NCBI GenBank assembly: GCA_042090785.1
Contig: JBELIP010000002.1
Coordinates: 200,415-264,414, forward strand
Length of the DNA stretch: 64,000 bases
From: UBA7434 sp042090785
GTDB lineage: Bacteria > Pseudomonadota > Gammaproteobacteria > Pseudomonadales > UBA7434
Reading direction: 5' to 3'
The translations under genes and the position numbers were made by a program. Under the pieces are notes generated by a model. The model saw only the letters and a list, made by a program, of their open reading frames with translations. It made no database searches and was not told the DNA's origin. The number at the start of each line of letters is the position of its first letter. Within the stretch, counting starts at the first letter, position 1. Shown here piece after piece: positions 44,189 through 54,201 of the stretch.

Positions 44189-45259
44189 TTAATCGTTTAA
44201 ATCATCATCCGTTTTCTCCATCATCCGCCGTACATATCCCAACCGCTGCTCCAACACTGAAATCTTCTTCTCAATCATCTCAGCATCCGCATCATCTTCA
44301 GTTAACTGCTGCTCAAGCTCAGCTACCTTTCCTTTAAGTAACTGCTTCCGCTGCTCTAAAATCGCTTTTTTCTCGGCAGTTTCAGCCTTATCAAAAATCA
44401 TGGCTTCTGGAGACTTTGCGTCACCGTTATCTGCTTGAGAAACCGTATGACTCGACTTAGCCAAAACTTTACTTTGCGCATCAAAAACCCGCTGACTCAT
44501 AAATGTCGGCGAAACAATTTCTATGTTAGCCGTATGCAAAGTTCTAAACATATTCTTGCGTAATGTCGAACGCACAGTCAATAATTGCTTAACTTCTTCT
44601 AGAAAGCCTGCCACTCGATAAACCACACTAAAATCACCCAGCGTTTTTACGTAAACAAAACTCTCTATCAAACCTGTTTTATCAGCAGCTTCCAATAATA
44701 GCTTTTCAATTAAATCCAAATCATTGTCATAACCCAACGATACTTCTGCCGCAATAATGGTGCCCGATGAACGCACCACAGAAACAGGGTTAGAAACTAA
44801 ATATAAATTAGGTATTGTCGTTAAATCACGCTCTTGTGTTTGAATTTCGGTGTGAAACAAACCTCGCTCAGTCACTCGGCCAAATTGCTCGCCTACACGG
44901 ACAAAATCTCCAGCGTGTAAATTGTCAACTCCGCGTAACATCAACCCCGCCATCGCATTAGCCACAAAGCTTGTCGACGAAAACGCCATCATTAAGGTTA
45001 GTAATAAACCTAACAACGTTAACAACTGCTTTCGCATCTCTTCATTTATAGGTAACGCAATAATCGCAGCAACAACAAAAATCAGTACAACCGCCACCAC
45101 AATAAGCGAATGTTTAAAATTATTTTTATCAGGTTCTGAATGACGACGAAAACTACGTAATAAAAAATTAACCGAGACTGCACCAATAAAAACAACACCA
45201 AATAAAGGGAGTACCGGCACAATCCAACTCAAAACCGTTTTAATAATTGCTACATCCAT
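44189..45259 (-). CDS. MscS-family mechanosensitive ion channel
   Basis: This small-conductance mechanosensitive channel-like protein has 356 residues. Three N-terminal membrane helices are present; the third, pore-lining helix plus beta domain reads TSFVANAMAGLMLRGVDNLH, AGDFVRVGEQFGRV and ERGLFHTEIQTQERDLTTIP. A long charged coiled-coil tail (about residues 285-345, EKKAILEQRKQLLKGKVAEL) is not part of E. coli MscS and may mediate oligomerisation. It lies 12 bp downstream of yhdP on the same strand, where many gammaproteobacteria carry tldD. Confidence 0.88.
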   Translation of the reverse strand: MDVAIIKTVLSWIVPVLPLFGVVFIGAVSVNFLLRSFRRHSEPDKNNFKHSLIVVAVVLIFVVAAIIALPINEEMRKQLLTLLGLLLTLMMAFSSTSFVANAMAGLMLRGVDNLHAGDFVRVGEQFGRVTERGLFHTEIQTQERDLTTIPNLYLVSNPVSVVRSSGTIIAAEVSLGYDNDLDLIEKLLLEAADKTGLIESFVYVKTLGDFSVVYRVAGFLEEVKQLLTVRSTLRKNMFRTLHTANIEIVSPTFMSQRVFDAQSKVLAKSSHTVSQADNGDAKSPEAMIFDKAETAEKKAILEQRKQLLKGKVAELEQQLTEDDADAEMIEKKISVLEQRLGYVRRMMEKTDDDLND

Positions 45260-45270
45260 AAACTTACCAC

Positions 45271-48200
45271 CTACTCAGTCATTTCAGCCTTATCTGTTTT
45301 GTTATCAAACAAACGATCAAATCGAGCACTAGGATCAGACAAAGGTCCTTCTATAATATATACAGCACTTGAAATTCTATCGAGTTCATCTTCAAACACT
45401 TTGCTTGCAATATACACACCCGCCGCAACCGGTAAGCCGCCAGTTAACACAGCCAACCAAGGTAAATTAGAAGCCACGGGCAAGGTAGCAATTAATTGAG
45501 CATCAATGGTTGACGCAGTAAGATCAACTTCACCCGCCAGAGAAAACTGACTAGAAGGCGCCTTCACCGTAATAGGTGTCTCATAAAAACGCGCCATGCC
45601 GTCACTAATATTTAAGGATCCGCCAACACTATCAAAGCTAAGACCTTCTTTATAAAGGTCCGAGAAATTTAACTTCATACGTCGCACTAAGGTGTCAAAA
45701 TTAATAATACCGATTAACTTAAGCAAGCCCTCGGCAGAGTCAGAGGTTTTTAAAAATTGACCCTCTTTAAATTTAAAATCTATAATACCTTCGGAGGCAT
45801 TCAGTGAAAATGCATCAGGGCCACCCTCCCAGCTCAAATCAATAATGACATCCGCATGCTTGCTTTTAATCGGTGACTTCGCTTTAGGGTTATCATCAAA
45901 GCGACGAATAAATTGCTCTATCGAATAACTCTTACCCATTAAAGATAATGAACTTGCATACTCACCTGATTCACTTTTTGCCCAAAGTAAACCATTATCA
46001 GGCTCAGAGCTAAATGTCATTTCTGCATAATTAATTGCTATATCATGAACTAATACAGCATTGCTTGAAGGGCTCAATAAAAAATTCCACCGCCCTATCT
46101 CGGCATCACCCCAATATAATTGTTCTATATTAATTTTAGCGGCTACAAGATTAATAGGTAAAAAAAATGTATTGGTAAGGTCTGAGTCTTGCTCGGTAAG
46201 CATATCTGGTTTTTTAAGCCGTAGATAATTTAAATCAATTAAATATCGCTGCGCTTCATCTACGCCACTCAAAATTAAAGGTAAATTATTGAATGACGAC
46301 AACGCCCCAAGCGAAGCTTGTGAATCGGCAAGACCGCTGTCTTGTTGTATTGATTGTTGTATTGGTTCTGGTAACGCAATAAGCCCTTTTAACTGATCGC
46401 TTTCAACATCAAATTGCCAGCGCTGGTTAATCTCAGCAACATCCACTACAGCATGAGTAAAATTTTCTCCAAAAGCGAGCACATCATCTAAGATTAAATC
46501 GTTCACAACAACATAAGAGGATACGCTCGCCGATAAAGAATCTTGAGTGTCAGCGACCACCTTCAATTTTAAATTCGAAGCTGCTTGCTCATATTTATCA
46601 AAAATAGATAACCATTCGGTTAAATTGAATGTGGGCAAATGCCCTGAAATAGTTAATTGAGCCTCTACATTATTTTTAATTGTTTTCGAACTTGAATGGC
46701 TACCCACATCAATCGCACCGCCAGTCATTTTATAACGGTCAAAATTCAACTGCATATTGGCATAATTAGCGATGGATAATGACATGGGTTGATGGGCGGC
46801 AGCCATTCGCCAATTCAATGCAAAAGGTGCACTAGCTTCTTTGGCTTTGTACAGCGACTCTGGCAACTGAAACTCCACACCCACCAAATCACTTCTAGCA
46901 GTTAATACTGTATCTACACTACTGTGATCAATTCGCAAGCTCATTGCAGCCGATCCCGCAGCCATTGCTAATGCAGGCTGTTTTAGCCAGTGATATAAAT
47001 GCTCAGTCTCAACATTAAACGTCCCATCAACTCTAACGCTATTACCATTTTGTAAATGCGGATCATCCTGATAATTACCCAACACCATACTTATCGGCTT
47101 ATCCCACAAGCGCCCTTTTAGTTGCTCTGAAACTAAACCATTACTGCTTGAATAAGCAATAGGGCCGCTAAGGTCTTTAACCGTCAAACCAATATTCGAC
47201 ATCTCAATATCGCTAGCCGTAATAACGGTAGAAAAATCGACTTCGGACTGATTCACACCCCCTTTAGTCAACGGTACATGCAGGCGTAAAACGGCATCAT
47301 GCAACTCACCGGTAGCACGCCAATCACCTATGGTTTTTTCTAAGCGAGATTTTAACGGCGAGGTCTGCAAAATATTGAATACATCGCCAAGACCGCCTGC
47401 AAGCTGGCTATTAATATCAACAGCCGCCTCTTTACCAGCACCTTGCACAAGCACTTGGGCATTACTCATTAATAGCTTTTCAAACTCTGCCGCATAAACC
47501 GACATCTCTACATCGCTACCTGCCAACATTAATAAGCCATCGACCTTACTTACCGGCGCCCACTGCGGATGGAAATTAAACATTGCATCTGCCAAGTTTA
47601 AATACATTTGAACACTGCGCTTATCTTTTTCTTCTTTCGCTAAAGAGCCATGATAAACAAAGCCTCCATCAATAATTTCTCCATCAAAATCACTTTGTGC
47701 AATCCAATTTTTTGCATTGTGGTTCATTGTGTAAGGTAATAATTTAAAAAGCTGTGAGCTATGTGAACCACTCACACCAATATGCAACGCTAAATGACTT
47801 GGCGCATCTTCTTTTCGCGTCTTACTATTAACATAAAAACGCGCACCAAACTCACCTTTATCGCCTGTCATCGCAAACAGCATATCTTCAGCGTTAATCA
47901 ACAGACGGTTATTCAGCATGGACCAACTTACTCGAGCCTCTATCTCATCAAATAACAACGCATCGTGATAAACCTGAGGCAAGTGTAAAGAAAAATTATT
48001 ATCACTAAGCAACTCGATATTACCGGCTGAAGACGATGTGTGTAGATAGCCGCTTAAGCCAGTAAAACCTGGAATGTTTTTCCAAGCATTAAAACTCACA
48101 TCGTTTAATATGGCCTCTAATTTAAATGCCGGCTTTGGCCGAGTTGCTTCATCGCTATTATTTTTAGCCTCAGAAAAAGGCATAGCAATATGTAACAGCT

Positions 48201-49389
48201 GCGCCGAGCCATCTATACTTAAAGACTGCAAAGCATTAGATAATTCCCCAGTTAACAGGCGACTGCCGTTAACAATTTCGGTCAATTGCCCAAGATCAGC
48301 GCTTGGCATACTTAACGAAAAATTTGATAGCCGTGATTTATCTCGTTCAACACGAATACTCGCCAATGGCATATTCAGTGGCTCATCACGCCAAGTTGCA
48401 TCTAACTGCTGCCACCATAAATCAATACTGTTTGCGGTATTATTAATTTCTGCGCTTAGTCGTAAAGCAATATCACTTAAACGCCAATCAAGATTATCAT
48501 TACGCTGCACTAAACCATTTTTTATATCAACACTGGCCTGCCAGTTTTCATTCGGCTTTTTCACCGCCCAAAATTCACCACTCCAACCGTCTACTAGCCA
48601 TCGATCATTGGTATTCGCTGAGACAAACCATGGCGACAAACTCAACTGATCTGCTTTTGCATAGACATCTACTTTTGCCTCTACTGCAAATGGGTCACCT
48701 ATTGCATTGGCATAAAGAGTAAAGCTGCCCTCATCACCCCCCTGCTGGGTAAATATAAATTGTCGCGTTTCTGCAAACTGTTGAAAATACATTTTCATCA
48801 TCGGCAGCTGAATACGCTCGCCTTTTTTAGCATCAACATCTAACAATTCATTACTAGGTAAATCAATACTGATACTTTGAGCATCAATAGACTGCAAACG
48901 CCGAACAAAACCTTGTAGTGATAAATCTTGGCTTTCACTCGTTAATTGTATGCCACGCACAGTCCATTGATTTTGATTATTCTTATCCAGTGATAGCGCT
49001 AGCTGTTGCGCACTCACATGAGTAATGCGCACACCCAAGTCTAATGCCGAGGCAATTAAATCAAAACGCAACTCACCATCAACCAAGGAAAAAACTGTTT
49101 TATTTTTATCCGCAACAGAGGCTTCACTCGAGGTGTCAGCTAAGCTGGCAGTTAATGAATCCACACGAAACACAGGTCTAAATTTTTGCCACTCGCCACT
49201 TAAGCCCTCTAACTGCCATTCAAGACCCGTACGATCTTCTAATAGCGCAATAAATTGAGGAGAAAGCTTTTCGAGTTGAGGCATATAAAAACGGCCCAAG
49301 CTCATACAAACGGCAAGCAGAATATAAACGCTGGCAATAAAAATTAGCAGCGCCCATAAACAACGATCAATAATACGAAAATAATTCAC
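45271..49389 (-). CDS. yhdP: YhdP-type AsmA-like lipid-transport protein
   Basis: This very large inner-membrane-anchored periplasmic protein has 1372 residues. YhdP-family proteins form long beta-groove bridges that carry phospholipids to the outer membrane together with TamB and YdbH. One N-terminal membrane helix (LWALLIFIASVYILLAVCMS) is followed by an extended beta-rich region and the C-terminal AsmA-like domain with LLKLIGIINFDTLVRRM and an ending of hydrophobic residues (LPWLAVLTGGLPVAAGVYIAS). The order mreBCD-maf-rng-yhdP is conserved with E. coli and supports the call. I recall this family as TIGR02099. Confidence 0.93.
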   Translation of the reverse strand: MNYFRIIDRCLWALLIFIASVYILLAVCMSLGRFYMPQLEKLSPQFIALLEDRTGLEWQLEGLSGEWQKFRPVFRVDSLTASLADTSSEASVADKNKTVFSLVDGELRFDLIASALDLGVRITHVSAQQLALSLDKNNQNQWTVRGIQLTSESQDLSLQGFVRRLQSIDAQSISIDLPSNELLDVDAKKGERIQLPMMKMYFQQFAETRQFIFTQQGGDEGSFTLYANAIGDPFAVEAKVDVYAKADQLSLSPWFVSANTNDRWLVDGWSGEFWAVKKPNENWQASVDIKNGLVQRNDNLDWRLSDIALRLSAEINNTANSIDLWWQQLDATWRDEPLNMPLASIRVERDKSRLSNFSLSMPSADLGQLTEIVNGSRLLTGELSNALQSLSIDGSAQLLHIAMPFSEAKNNSDEATRPKPAFKLEAILNDVSFNAWKNIPGFTGLSGYLHTSSSAGNIELLSDNNFSLHLPQVYHDALLFDEIEARVSWSMLNNRLLINAEDMLFAMTGDKGEFGARFYVNSKTRKEDAPSHLALHIGVSGSHSSQLFKLLPYTMNHNAKNWIAQSDFDGEIIDGGFVYHGSLAKEEKDKRSVQMYLNLADAMFNFHPQWAPVSKVDGLLMLAGSDVEMSVYAAEFEKLLMSNAQVLVQGAGKEAAVDINSQLAGGLGDVFNILQTSPLKSRLEKTIGDWRATGELHDAVLRLHVPLTKGGVNQSEVDFSTVITASDIEMSNIGLTVKDLSGPIAYSSSNGLVSEQLKGRLWDKPISMVLGNYQDDPHLQNGNSVRVDGTFNVETEHLYHWLKQPALAMAAGSAAMSLRIDHSSVDTVLTARSDLVGVEFQLPESLYKAKEASAPFALNWRMAAAHQPMSLSIANYANMQLNFDRYKMTGGAIDVGSHSSSKTIKNNVEAQLTISGHLPTFNLTEWLSIFDKYEQAASNLKLKVVADTQDSLSASVSSYVVVNDLILDDVLAFGENFTHAVVDVAEINQRWQFDVESDQLKGLIALPEPIQQSIQQDSGLADSQASLGALSSFNNLPLILSGVDEAQRYLIDLNYLRLKKPDMLTEQDSDLTNTFFLPINLVAAKINIEQLYWGDAEIGRWNFLLSPSSNAVLVHDIAINYAEMTFSSEPDNGLLWAKSESGEYASSLSLMGKSYSIEQFIRRFDDNPKAKSPIKSKHADVIIDLSWEGGPDAFSLNASEGIIDFKFKEGQFLKTSDSAEGLLKLIGIINFDTLVRRMKLNFSDLYKEGLSFDSVGGSLNISDGMARFYETPITVKAPSSQFSLAGEVDLTASTIDAQLIATLPVASNLPWLAVLTGGLPVAAGVYIASKVFEDELDRISSAVYIIEGPLSDPSARFDRLFDNKTDKAEMTE

Positions 49390-49446
49390 GTTAGCCGTTA
49401 ACCACTCATAACTGCATTAATATAAAAGTGACTATCTGAATAATCA

Positions 49447-50922
49447 TTAAGATAAAACCACATCAAACTGTTCTTGTGTGTAAACAGGTTCAACCCGAAA
49501 CTCAATTTGCTTGTCTAGCAATTCCTGTAAATCAGCCACGATACCAGCATCCTCATCAACTAAACGGTCGACGACAGACTGCGAAGCAAGCACTAATAAC
49601 CGATCATTATCATAGGCTCTTGCCTCTCGAAGAATCTCTCTAAATATTTCTGAGCAAACAGTTTCTGCCGACTTTAATGAACCGCGGCCTTCACAGACAT
49701 AACAGGATTCGCTTAACACATGCTCTAAACTTTCTCGCGTTCGCTTACGTGTCATTTGCACTAAGCCTAAATCCGAAAACCCACCGACATGACTGGTCGT
49801 CTTGTCTTTTTCTACAGCCTTTTCTAAAGTTCGCAATGTTTGCCGACGATGCTCTTCACTCTGCATGTCGATAAAATCAATAATAATAATACCGCCTAAA
49901 TTTCTTAGCCTTAATTGCCTAGCTAATGCTGTTGCAGCTTCGAGATTAGTTTTAAAAATAGTTTCTTCTAAATTGCGCTTGCCAACAAAAGCACCGGTAT
50001 TAACATCAATCGTGGTCATTGCTTCGGTTTGATCTATCACTAAAGAGCCGCCAGATTTCAATTGCACAGTGCGCCCTAACGCTTTAGTAATTTCGTCTTC
50101 AACACTAAACAAATCAAAAATCGGGCGGCTCGAATCGTAGACTTCAATTTTATCGACAAACTCTGGAATAAATTCTTTAGCAAACTTAACCAAACGCTCA
50201 TAAACAGGACGACTGTCTACTCGAATTTTTTCTAACTCAGGGTATACAAAATCTCGCATGGTTCGTTCACAGACATTGAGGTCTTCATAAATCAAACTCG
50301 GTACTGCCTGCGTTTTCATTTTTTTCTGCAAAGCACGCCACAGACGCTTTAAATAACGCACATCTGCAACAAAATCATGATAGTCAGAAAACTCGGCAGC
50401 GGTTCGAATAATATAACCTGCTTGCATTGCTTCATCACCGGGCTCAGTCATAACCTCTACTAACGCATCGGCTAAGCCTGACTTTAATAATGCCTTTTGT
50501 TCTGCGCCTTCAATGCGATTAGAAATACCAATATGATGATTTTTTGGCATATAAACAAGGTAGCGTGAAGACACAGATAAATGCGCAGTTAATCGCGCTC
50601 CTTTAGAACCTAGCGGGTCTTTAACCACCTGCACTAATAGGCTCTGCCCTTCTCGCAATAACTGACGAATGTCCGGTTCAGCGTTTGAGTCATCGTGTGT
50701 TTCAAGTTCGCCAACATGAATAAAACTGGCTTTTTCTAAACCAATATCAACAAACGCTGCCTGCATACCTGGCAGCACTCTAACTACTTTACCTAGGTAG
50801 ATATTACCGACAATACCTCGGCTGCGTTCACGCTCTACAACCACTTCTTGCAATACGCCATTTTCGACTAAAGCAACGCGTGACTCCATGGGCGTCACAT
50901 TCATTAGAATTTCTTCACTCAT
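49447..50922 (-). CDS. rng: Ribonuclease G
   Basis: RNase G is an endoribonuclease involved in 16S rRNA 5' maturation and mRNA decay. It has 491 residues, lacking the long RNase E C-terminal scaffold. The S1 domain is at the N-terminus (GIVGNIYLGKVVRVLPGMQA, AFVDIGLEKASFIHVGEL). The catalytic aspartates lie in TIDVNTGAFVGKRNLE and IIIDFIDM, and the zinc-link cysteines are in SCYVCEGRGSLKS. The start ATG at 50922 gives MSEEILMNVTPMESRVALVE, the family N-terminus. It follows maf and precedes yhdP in a conserved cluster. Confidence 0.96.
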   Translation of the reverse strand: MSEEILMNVTPMESRVALVENGVLQEVVVERERSRGIVGNIYLGKVVRVLPGMQAAFVDIGLEKASFIHVGELETHDDSNAEPDIRQLLREGQSLLVQVVKDPLGSKGARLTAHLSVSSRYLVYMPKNHHIGISNRIEGAEQKALLKSGLADALVEVMTEPGDEAMQAGYIIRTAAEFSDYHDFVADVRYLKRLWRALQKKMKTQAVPSLIYEDLNVCERTMRDFVYPELEKIRVDSRPVYERLVKFAKEFIPEFVDKIEVYDSSRPIFDLFSVEDEITKALGRTVQLKSGGSLVIDQTEAMTTIDVNTGAFVGKRNLEETIFKTNLEAATALARQLRLRNLGGIIIIDFIDMQSEEHRRQTLRTLEKAVEKDKTTSHVGGFSDLGLVQMTRKRTRESLEHVLSESCYVCEGRGSLKSAETVCSEIFREILREARAYDNDRLLVLASQSVVDRLVDEDAGIVADLQELLDKQIEFRVEPVYTQEQFDVVLS

Positions 50923-50999
50923 AGCCCAAATATCCTTAAATGGTTATCGTTCTATTTTATTGCTAAGCTTTTATCTTTATATGCCTTCGCCCTAAAATA

Positions 51000-51704
51000 C
51001 TAACCGTGCTTATCACACGACTCAAAATTAAACCCGAGTTCACTTAATAACTGGCTGGTTTCAAATAATGGCAAACCCACCACACTGGAATAACTGCCTT
51101 CTATACGCTCTACAAAAATAGCACCAAGCCCCTGAATGCCATAAGCACCTGCTTTATCACTCGGCTCACCGCTATCCCAATACCATTTGACCTCGTCAGG
51201 CTCAATGGTTCGAAACGTCACCTGCGTCTTGTTGGTAATACTATGGACGCTATACTCACCACTCGCATCACTCAATACCACCGAAACACTGGTATAAACA
51301 CTATGTGTGCGCCCCGACAATAATAATAGCATCCGCTCTGCATCGGCTTCTGTAGCAGGTTTGCCAAGTATATTATCATCGCAAACCACAATCGTATCAG
51401 CACCCAATACGGCTAATGGTGCGGCAGGCAAAGATGACGACTGATCAATTAACGCTCTATATCCAGCCATTGCTTTTTCAGAACCCAGTCTACGCACAAA
51501 ATCCTCTGGACGCTCGCTACTATTGTGGGCTTCATTGACCTCAATACATAATTTTTCAAACCGCAAGCCCAGCTGTAGCAACAATTCTACTCGCCTAGGC
51601 GATTGGGACGCTAAATAGAGGTGTGGTGAGCAGATGTCTGGTGAGTTCACCGAATTAGATAAAGCAGATTGACCTAATGAGGATGTTTCAGACGAGGTTT
51701 TCAT
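51000..51704 (-). CDS. Maf-family nucleotide pyrophosphatase
   Basis: Maf (YhdE-like) proteins hydrolyse dTTP, UTP or modified nucleotides and delay septation when overexpressed. It has 234 residues. The family motif LYLASQSPRRVELLLQLGL starts at about residue 28, so there is an N-terminal extension of about 27 Ser/Asn-rich residues; AGG is placed before the ATG at 51704, but an internal GTG (in SNSVNSPD) could be the real start. Further motifs are FVRRLGSEKAMAGY, LGADTIVVCDD, GRTHSVYT, and DKAGAYGIQGLGAIFVERIE. It lies between mreD and rng. Confidence 0.93.
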   Translation of the reverse strand: MKTSSETSSLGQSALSNSVNSPDICSPHLYLASQSPRRVELLLQLGLRFEKLCIEVNEAHNSSERPEDFVRRLGSEKAMAGYRALIDQSSSLPAAPLAVLGADTIVVCDDNILGKPATEADAERMLLLLSGRTHSVYTSVSVVLSDASGEYSVHSITNKTQVTFRTIEPDEVKWYWDSGEPSDKAGAYGIQGLGAIFVERIEGSYSSVVGLPLFETSQLLSELGFNFESCDKHG

Positions 51705-51767
51705 AATGACCTATTTTTTTAACGACCCGTTTTACTAACAATTTAACTAAGCCGCAGCTATTAAAAA

Positions 51768-52253
51768 CTATAATCGCAAACGGTCTAAAGAAAGCCTCAC
51801 CAAGGGCCATATAAGCGCACTAACTAAAGCAGGAATAAGAAAAGCCATCGTATGATAACTACCGCCTGTTAAACCATGAACCCAGTAACCAATAAGCTGA
51901 TGAATACCGACTAACACAAATACTGAGGCGGCTTGTTCAAACACGCCAAACATGCGTAAGCGTTGATGCAATAAAAAACATACATAGGCCAATACCGTTA
52001 GGCCTAATGCATTTTGCGATAGCACTACACCTTCCAACAAATCCATGGTGAGGCCTAAGCACCACGCGAAGATCATACCAATATGAAAAGGCGCAGCCAC
52101 CACCCAATAAATAACAATCACAGCGGCAAATTCAGGGCGCAGCCATTGAGCCCAATCGGGTAACGGCCATACGGCAAAAATAAGTGCTGCCATAACACTA
52201 ATGGCAACCACTCCCCAGGGCATTAATTCAGGGCTGTCTATTCCTCGAATCAT
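51768..52253 (-). CDS. mreD: Rod shape-determining protein MreD
   Basis: MreD is the polytopic membrane subunit of the elongasome, 161 residues with five hydrophobic helices. The family-typical segments are VWPLPDWAQWLRPEFAAVIV, YWVVAAPFHIGMIFAWCLGL and DLLEGVVLSQNALG. It follows mreC in the conserved mreBCD order and precedes maf. Confidence 0.95.
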   Translation of the reverse strand: MIRGIDSPELMPWGVVAISVMAALIFAVWPLPDWAQWLRPEFAAVIVIYWVVAAPFHIGMIFAWCLGLTMDLLEGVVLSQNALGLTVLAYVCFLLHQRLRMFGVFEQAASVFVLVGIHQLIGYWVHGLTGGSYHTMAFLIPALVSALIWPLVRLSLDRLRL

Positions 52254-52281
52254 AAACCGACCCAGCTAATCATGAGCACGA

Positions 52282-53109
52282 TTATGAGCGCTCGCCTGCA
52301 AACACCAATAAAACAAAGCGGCTTCGATCTAATTTAGCACTTGGTCTTGCGACTACGTTTAAAAATGGCTTACCCGAATCTTGCTCAACAGATTCAACCA
52401 CGCCCACTGGGTAACCAACAGGAAAACGCTGCCCTAAACCTGAGCTAACAAGTAAATCACCGGCTTTGATATCGGTAGTAGCCACAACATTAGGTAGCAT
52501 TAAAGTATCAATACGACCAGAGCCTTCAGCAATAGCGCGCACACCATTGCGATTTACCTGCACAGGAATAGAGTGCCGTGAATCACTAATTAAAATAACT
52601 CGCGACTGTTTCGCATTAACTTCAACTACCTGCCCCATCAAACCATAAGCATCAATCGCTGGCTGACCAATATAAACGTCATCATCTGCGCCTTTATTAA
52701 TAACAATTTGCTGTTTAAGAGGGTCGGGAGAAACATTGACTAACTCGGCAATTAAAACGCTGTCTTGCAATACGGTTGATGAACTCAGCAGTTCGCGCAA
52801 GCGCACGTTCTCGGCCGTTAAGGACACAAATTTTTGCAATTTACCATGCAGAATACGCGCTTCATTATGTAAGCGCTCATTCTCGGCCATTAATGTTTCG
52901 CGAGAAGTAAAATAGGTATCAACACCTTGAATAATATTGCTAGGCCCATTAGCCAACCAATAAAAAGGAATAGAAACGTAAGACAAAGCAACCCGCGAAG
53001 TGCCGGTTAACTGGGTTTTATAATCGGCTGCAATTAAAAAAAGTGAAAGCAGACCCAACACTAATAGCCGCGTTCCGATAGAGGGGGATTTTCCAAAAAT
53101 GGGCTTAAT
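52282..53109 (-). CDS. mreC: Rod shape-determining protein MreC, probable ATT start
   Basis: MreC is the periplasmic elongasome scaffold, anchored by one N-terminal helix (LLVLGLLSLFLIAADY), with a coiled coil (about residues 70-110) and two beta-barrel subdomains. I place the start at an ATT codon (53109-53107). The reading frame from it gives M-KPIFGKSPSIGTRLLVLGL, aligning with E. coli MKPIFSRGPSLQIRL exactly at the initiator. GGAG stands seven bases upstream. No ATG exists between the in-frame TGA (53127-53125) and the GTG at 53061. A GTG start there would delete sixteen conserved residues and has a poor ribosome-binding site. From ATT the protein has 275 residues. Confidence 0.93.
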   Translation of the reverse strand: MKPIFGKSPSIGTRLLVLGLLSLFLIAADYKTQLTGTSRVALSYVSIPFYWLANGPSNIIQGVDTYFTSRETLMAENERLHNEARILHGKLQKFVSLTAENVRLRELLSSSTVLQDSVLIAELVNVSPDPLKQQIVINKGADDDVYIGQPAIDAYGLMGQVVEVNAKQSRVILISDSRHSIPVQVNRNGVRAIAEGSGRIDTLMLPNVVATTDIKAGDLLVSSGLGQRFPVGYPVGVVESVEQDSGKPFLNVVARPSAKLDRSRFVLLVFAGERS

Positions 53110-53163
53110 AGTGCGTCTCCAACATCAACTATCAACTATCAACCATAATAATGAATAGCTGAA

Positions 53164-54201
53164 TTAGTCCGTCGACAGAAAATCGATATTGTACTGATCC
53201 ATTAACTCCAGCGCCTTGCCGCCACCGCGAGCAACACAGGTTAAAGGATCTTCGGCAACAATCACTGGCAGGCCAGTTTCATTACTCAATAAACGATCGA
53301 GGCCACGCAATAAGGCGCCACCCCCCGTTAACACAATGCCTGACTCGGCAATATCAGAAGCCAGCTCGGGCGGTGATTGCTCTAACGCGCCTTTAACGCC
53401 TTGAATAATAATCGTCAGCGCATCTTGCAAGGCATCCATAACTTCATCACTGTTCATTGTAAAAGCACGCGGCACACCTTCGGCAAGGTTACGACCACGC
53501 ACATCAATTTCGCGCAGCTCACTGCCACCAATAGCTGTACCAATTTCCTGCTTAATACGCTCAGCGGTGGCATCACCAATTAAACTGCCATAGTTGCGGC
53601 GCACATAAGAAACAATCGCCTCATCAAAACGGTCGCCCCCGGTACGAACAGAATCGGAGTAAACCACACCGTTAAGCGATAAAATCGCAATTTCGGTTGT
53701 ACCACCGCCAATATCGACAACCATCGACCCGCTGGCTTCTTCTACCGGTAAACCGGCACCAATAGCTGCAGCCATAGGCTCTTCAATTAAACGAACTTCA
53801 CGAGCGCCAGCACTTAATGCCGACTCACGAATGGCTTTACGCTCAACCTGAGTAGAATTACAAGGTACGCACACCAGTACACGAGGGCTGGGACGAATGA
53901 AACTGTTTTTATGCACGCGCGAAATAAAGTGCTGCAACATTTTTTCCGTCACCTGAAAGTCGGCAATGACACCGTCTTTTAACGGTCGGATAGCCATAAT
54001 ATTGCCCGGTGTACGACCCAGCATACGCTTGGCATCGGTACCTACAGCAGCAATAGTCTTTTGACCGTTATGCATGCGGATAGCCACTACCGATGGCTCA
54101 TCAAGCACAATACCCTGCTCTCGCACATAAATCAGCGTATTAGCTGTGCCAAGGTCAATCGATAAATCGTTAGAAAAAAGGCCGCGAATGGTCTTTAACA
54201 T
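53164..54201 (-). CDS. mreB: Actin-like rod shape protein MreB
   Basis: MreB is the bacterial actin that organises lateral wall synthesis. It has 345 residues, with the N-terminal amphipathic helix (MLKTIRGLFSNDLSIDLGTA) and nucleotide-binding loops IDLGTANTLIYV, VVDIGGGTTEIAILSLNG and LTGGGALLRGLDRLL. It is the first gene of mreBCD-maf-rng-yhdP, with a 54-bp gap to the mreC ATT. Its promoter must lie in the 533-bp region shared with gatC. Confidence 0.98.
   Translation of the reverse strand: MLKTIRGLFSNDLSIDLGTANTLIYVREQGIVLDEPSVVAIRMHNGQKTIAAVGTDAKRMLGRTPGNIMAIRPLKDGVIADFQVTEKMLQHFISRVHKNSFIRPSPRVLVCVPCNSTQVERKAIRESALSAGAREVRLIEEPMAAAIGAGLPVEEASGSMVVDIGGGTTEIAILSLNGVVYSDSVRTGGDRFDEAIVSYVRRNYGSLIGDATAERIKQEIGTAIGGSELREIDVRGRNLAEGVPRAFTMNSDEVMDALQDALTIIIQGVKGALEQSPPELASDIAESGIVLTGGGALLRGLDRLLSNETGLPVIVAEDPLTCVARGGGKALELMDQYNIDFLSTD

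Noticed and set aside
44131..44337. A 68-codon plus-strand frame after the YdjM-like gene
   Set aside because: Most of it is antisense to the coiled-coil end of the MscS-family gene, and its sequence is low in complexity.
48074..48649. A 191-codon plus-strand open frame inside yhdP
   Set aside because: It is opposite conserved YhdP coding sequence, is Ser/Leu-rich by codon mirroring, and has no ribosome-binding site I can defend.
53061..53061. GTG as the mreC start codon
   Set aside because: It has a poor ribosome-binding site and removes conserved N-terminal residues that continue in frame to an ATT with a good GGAG.
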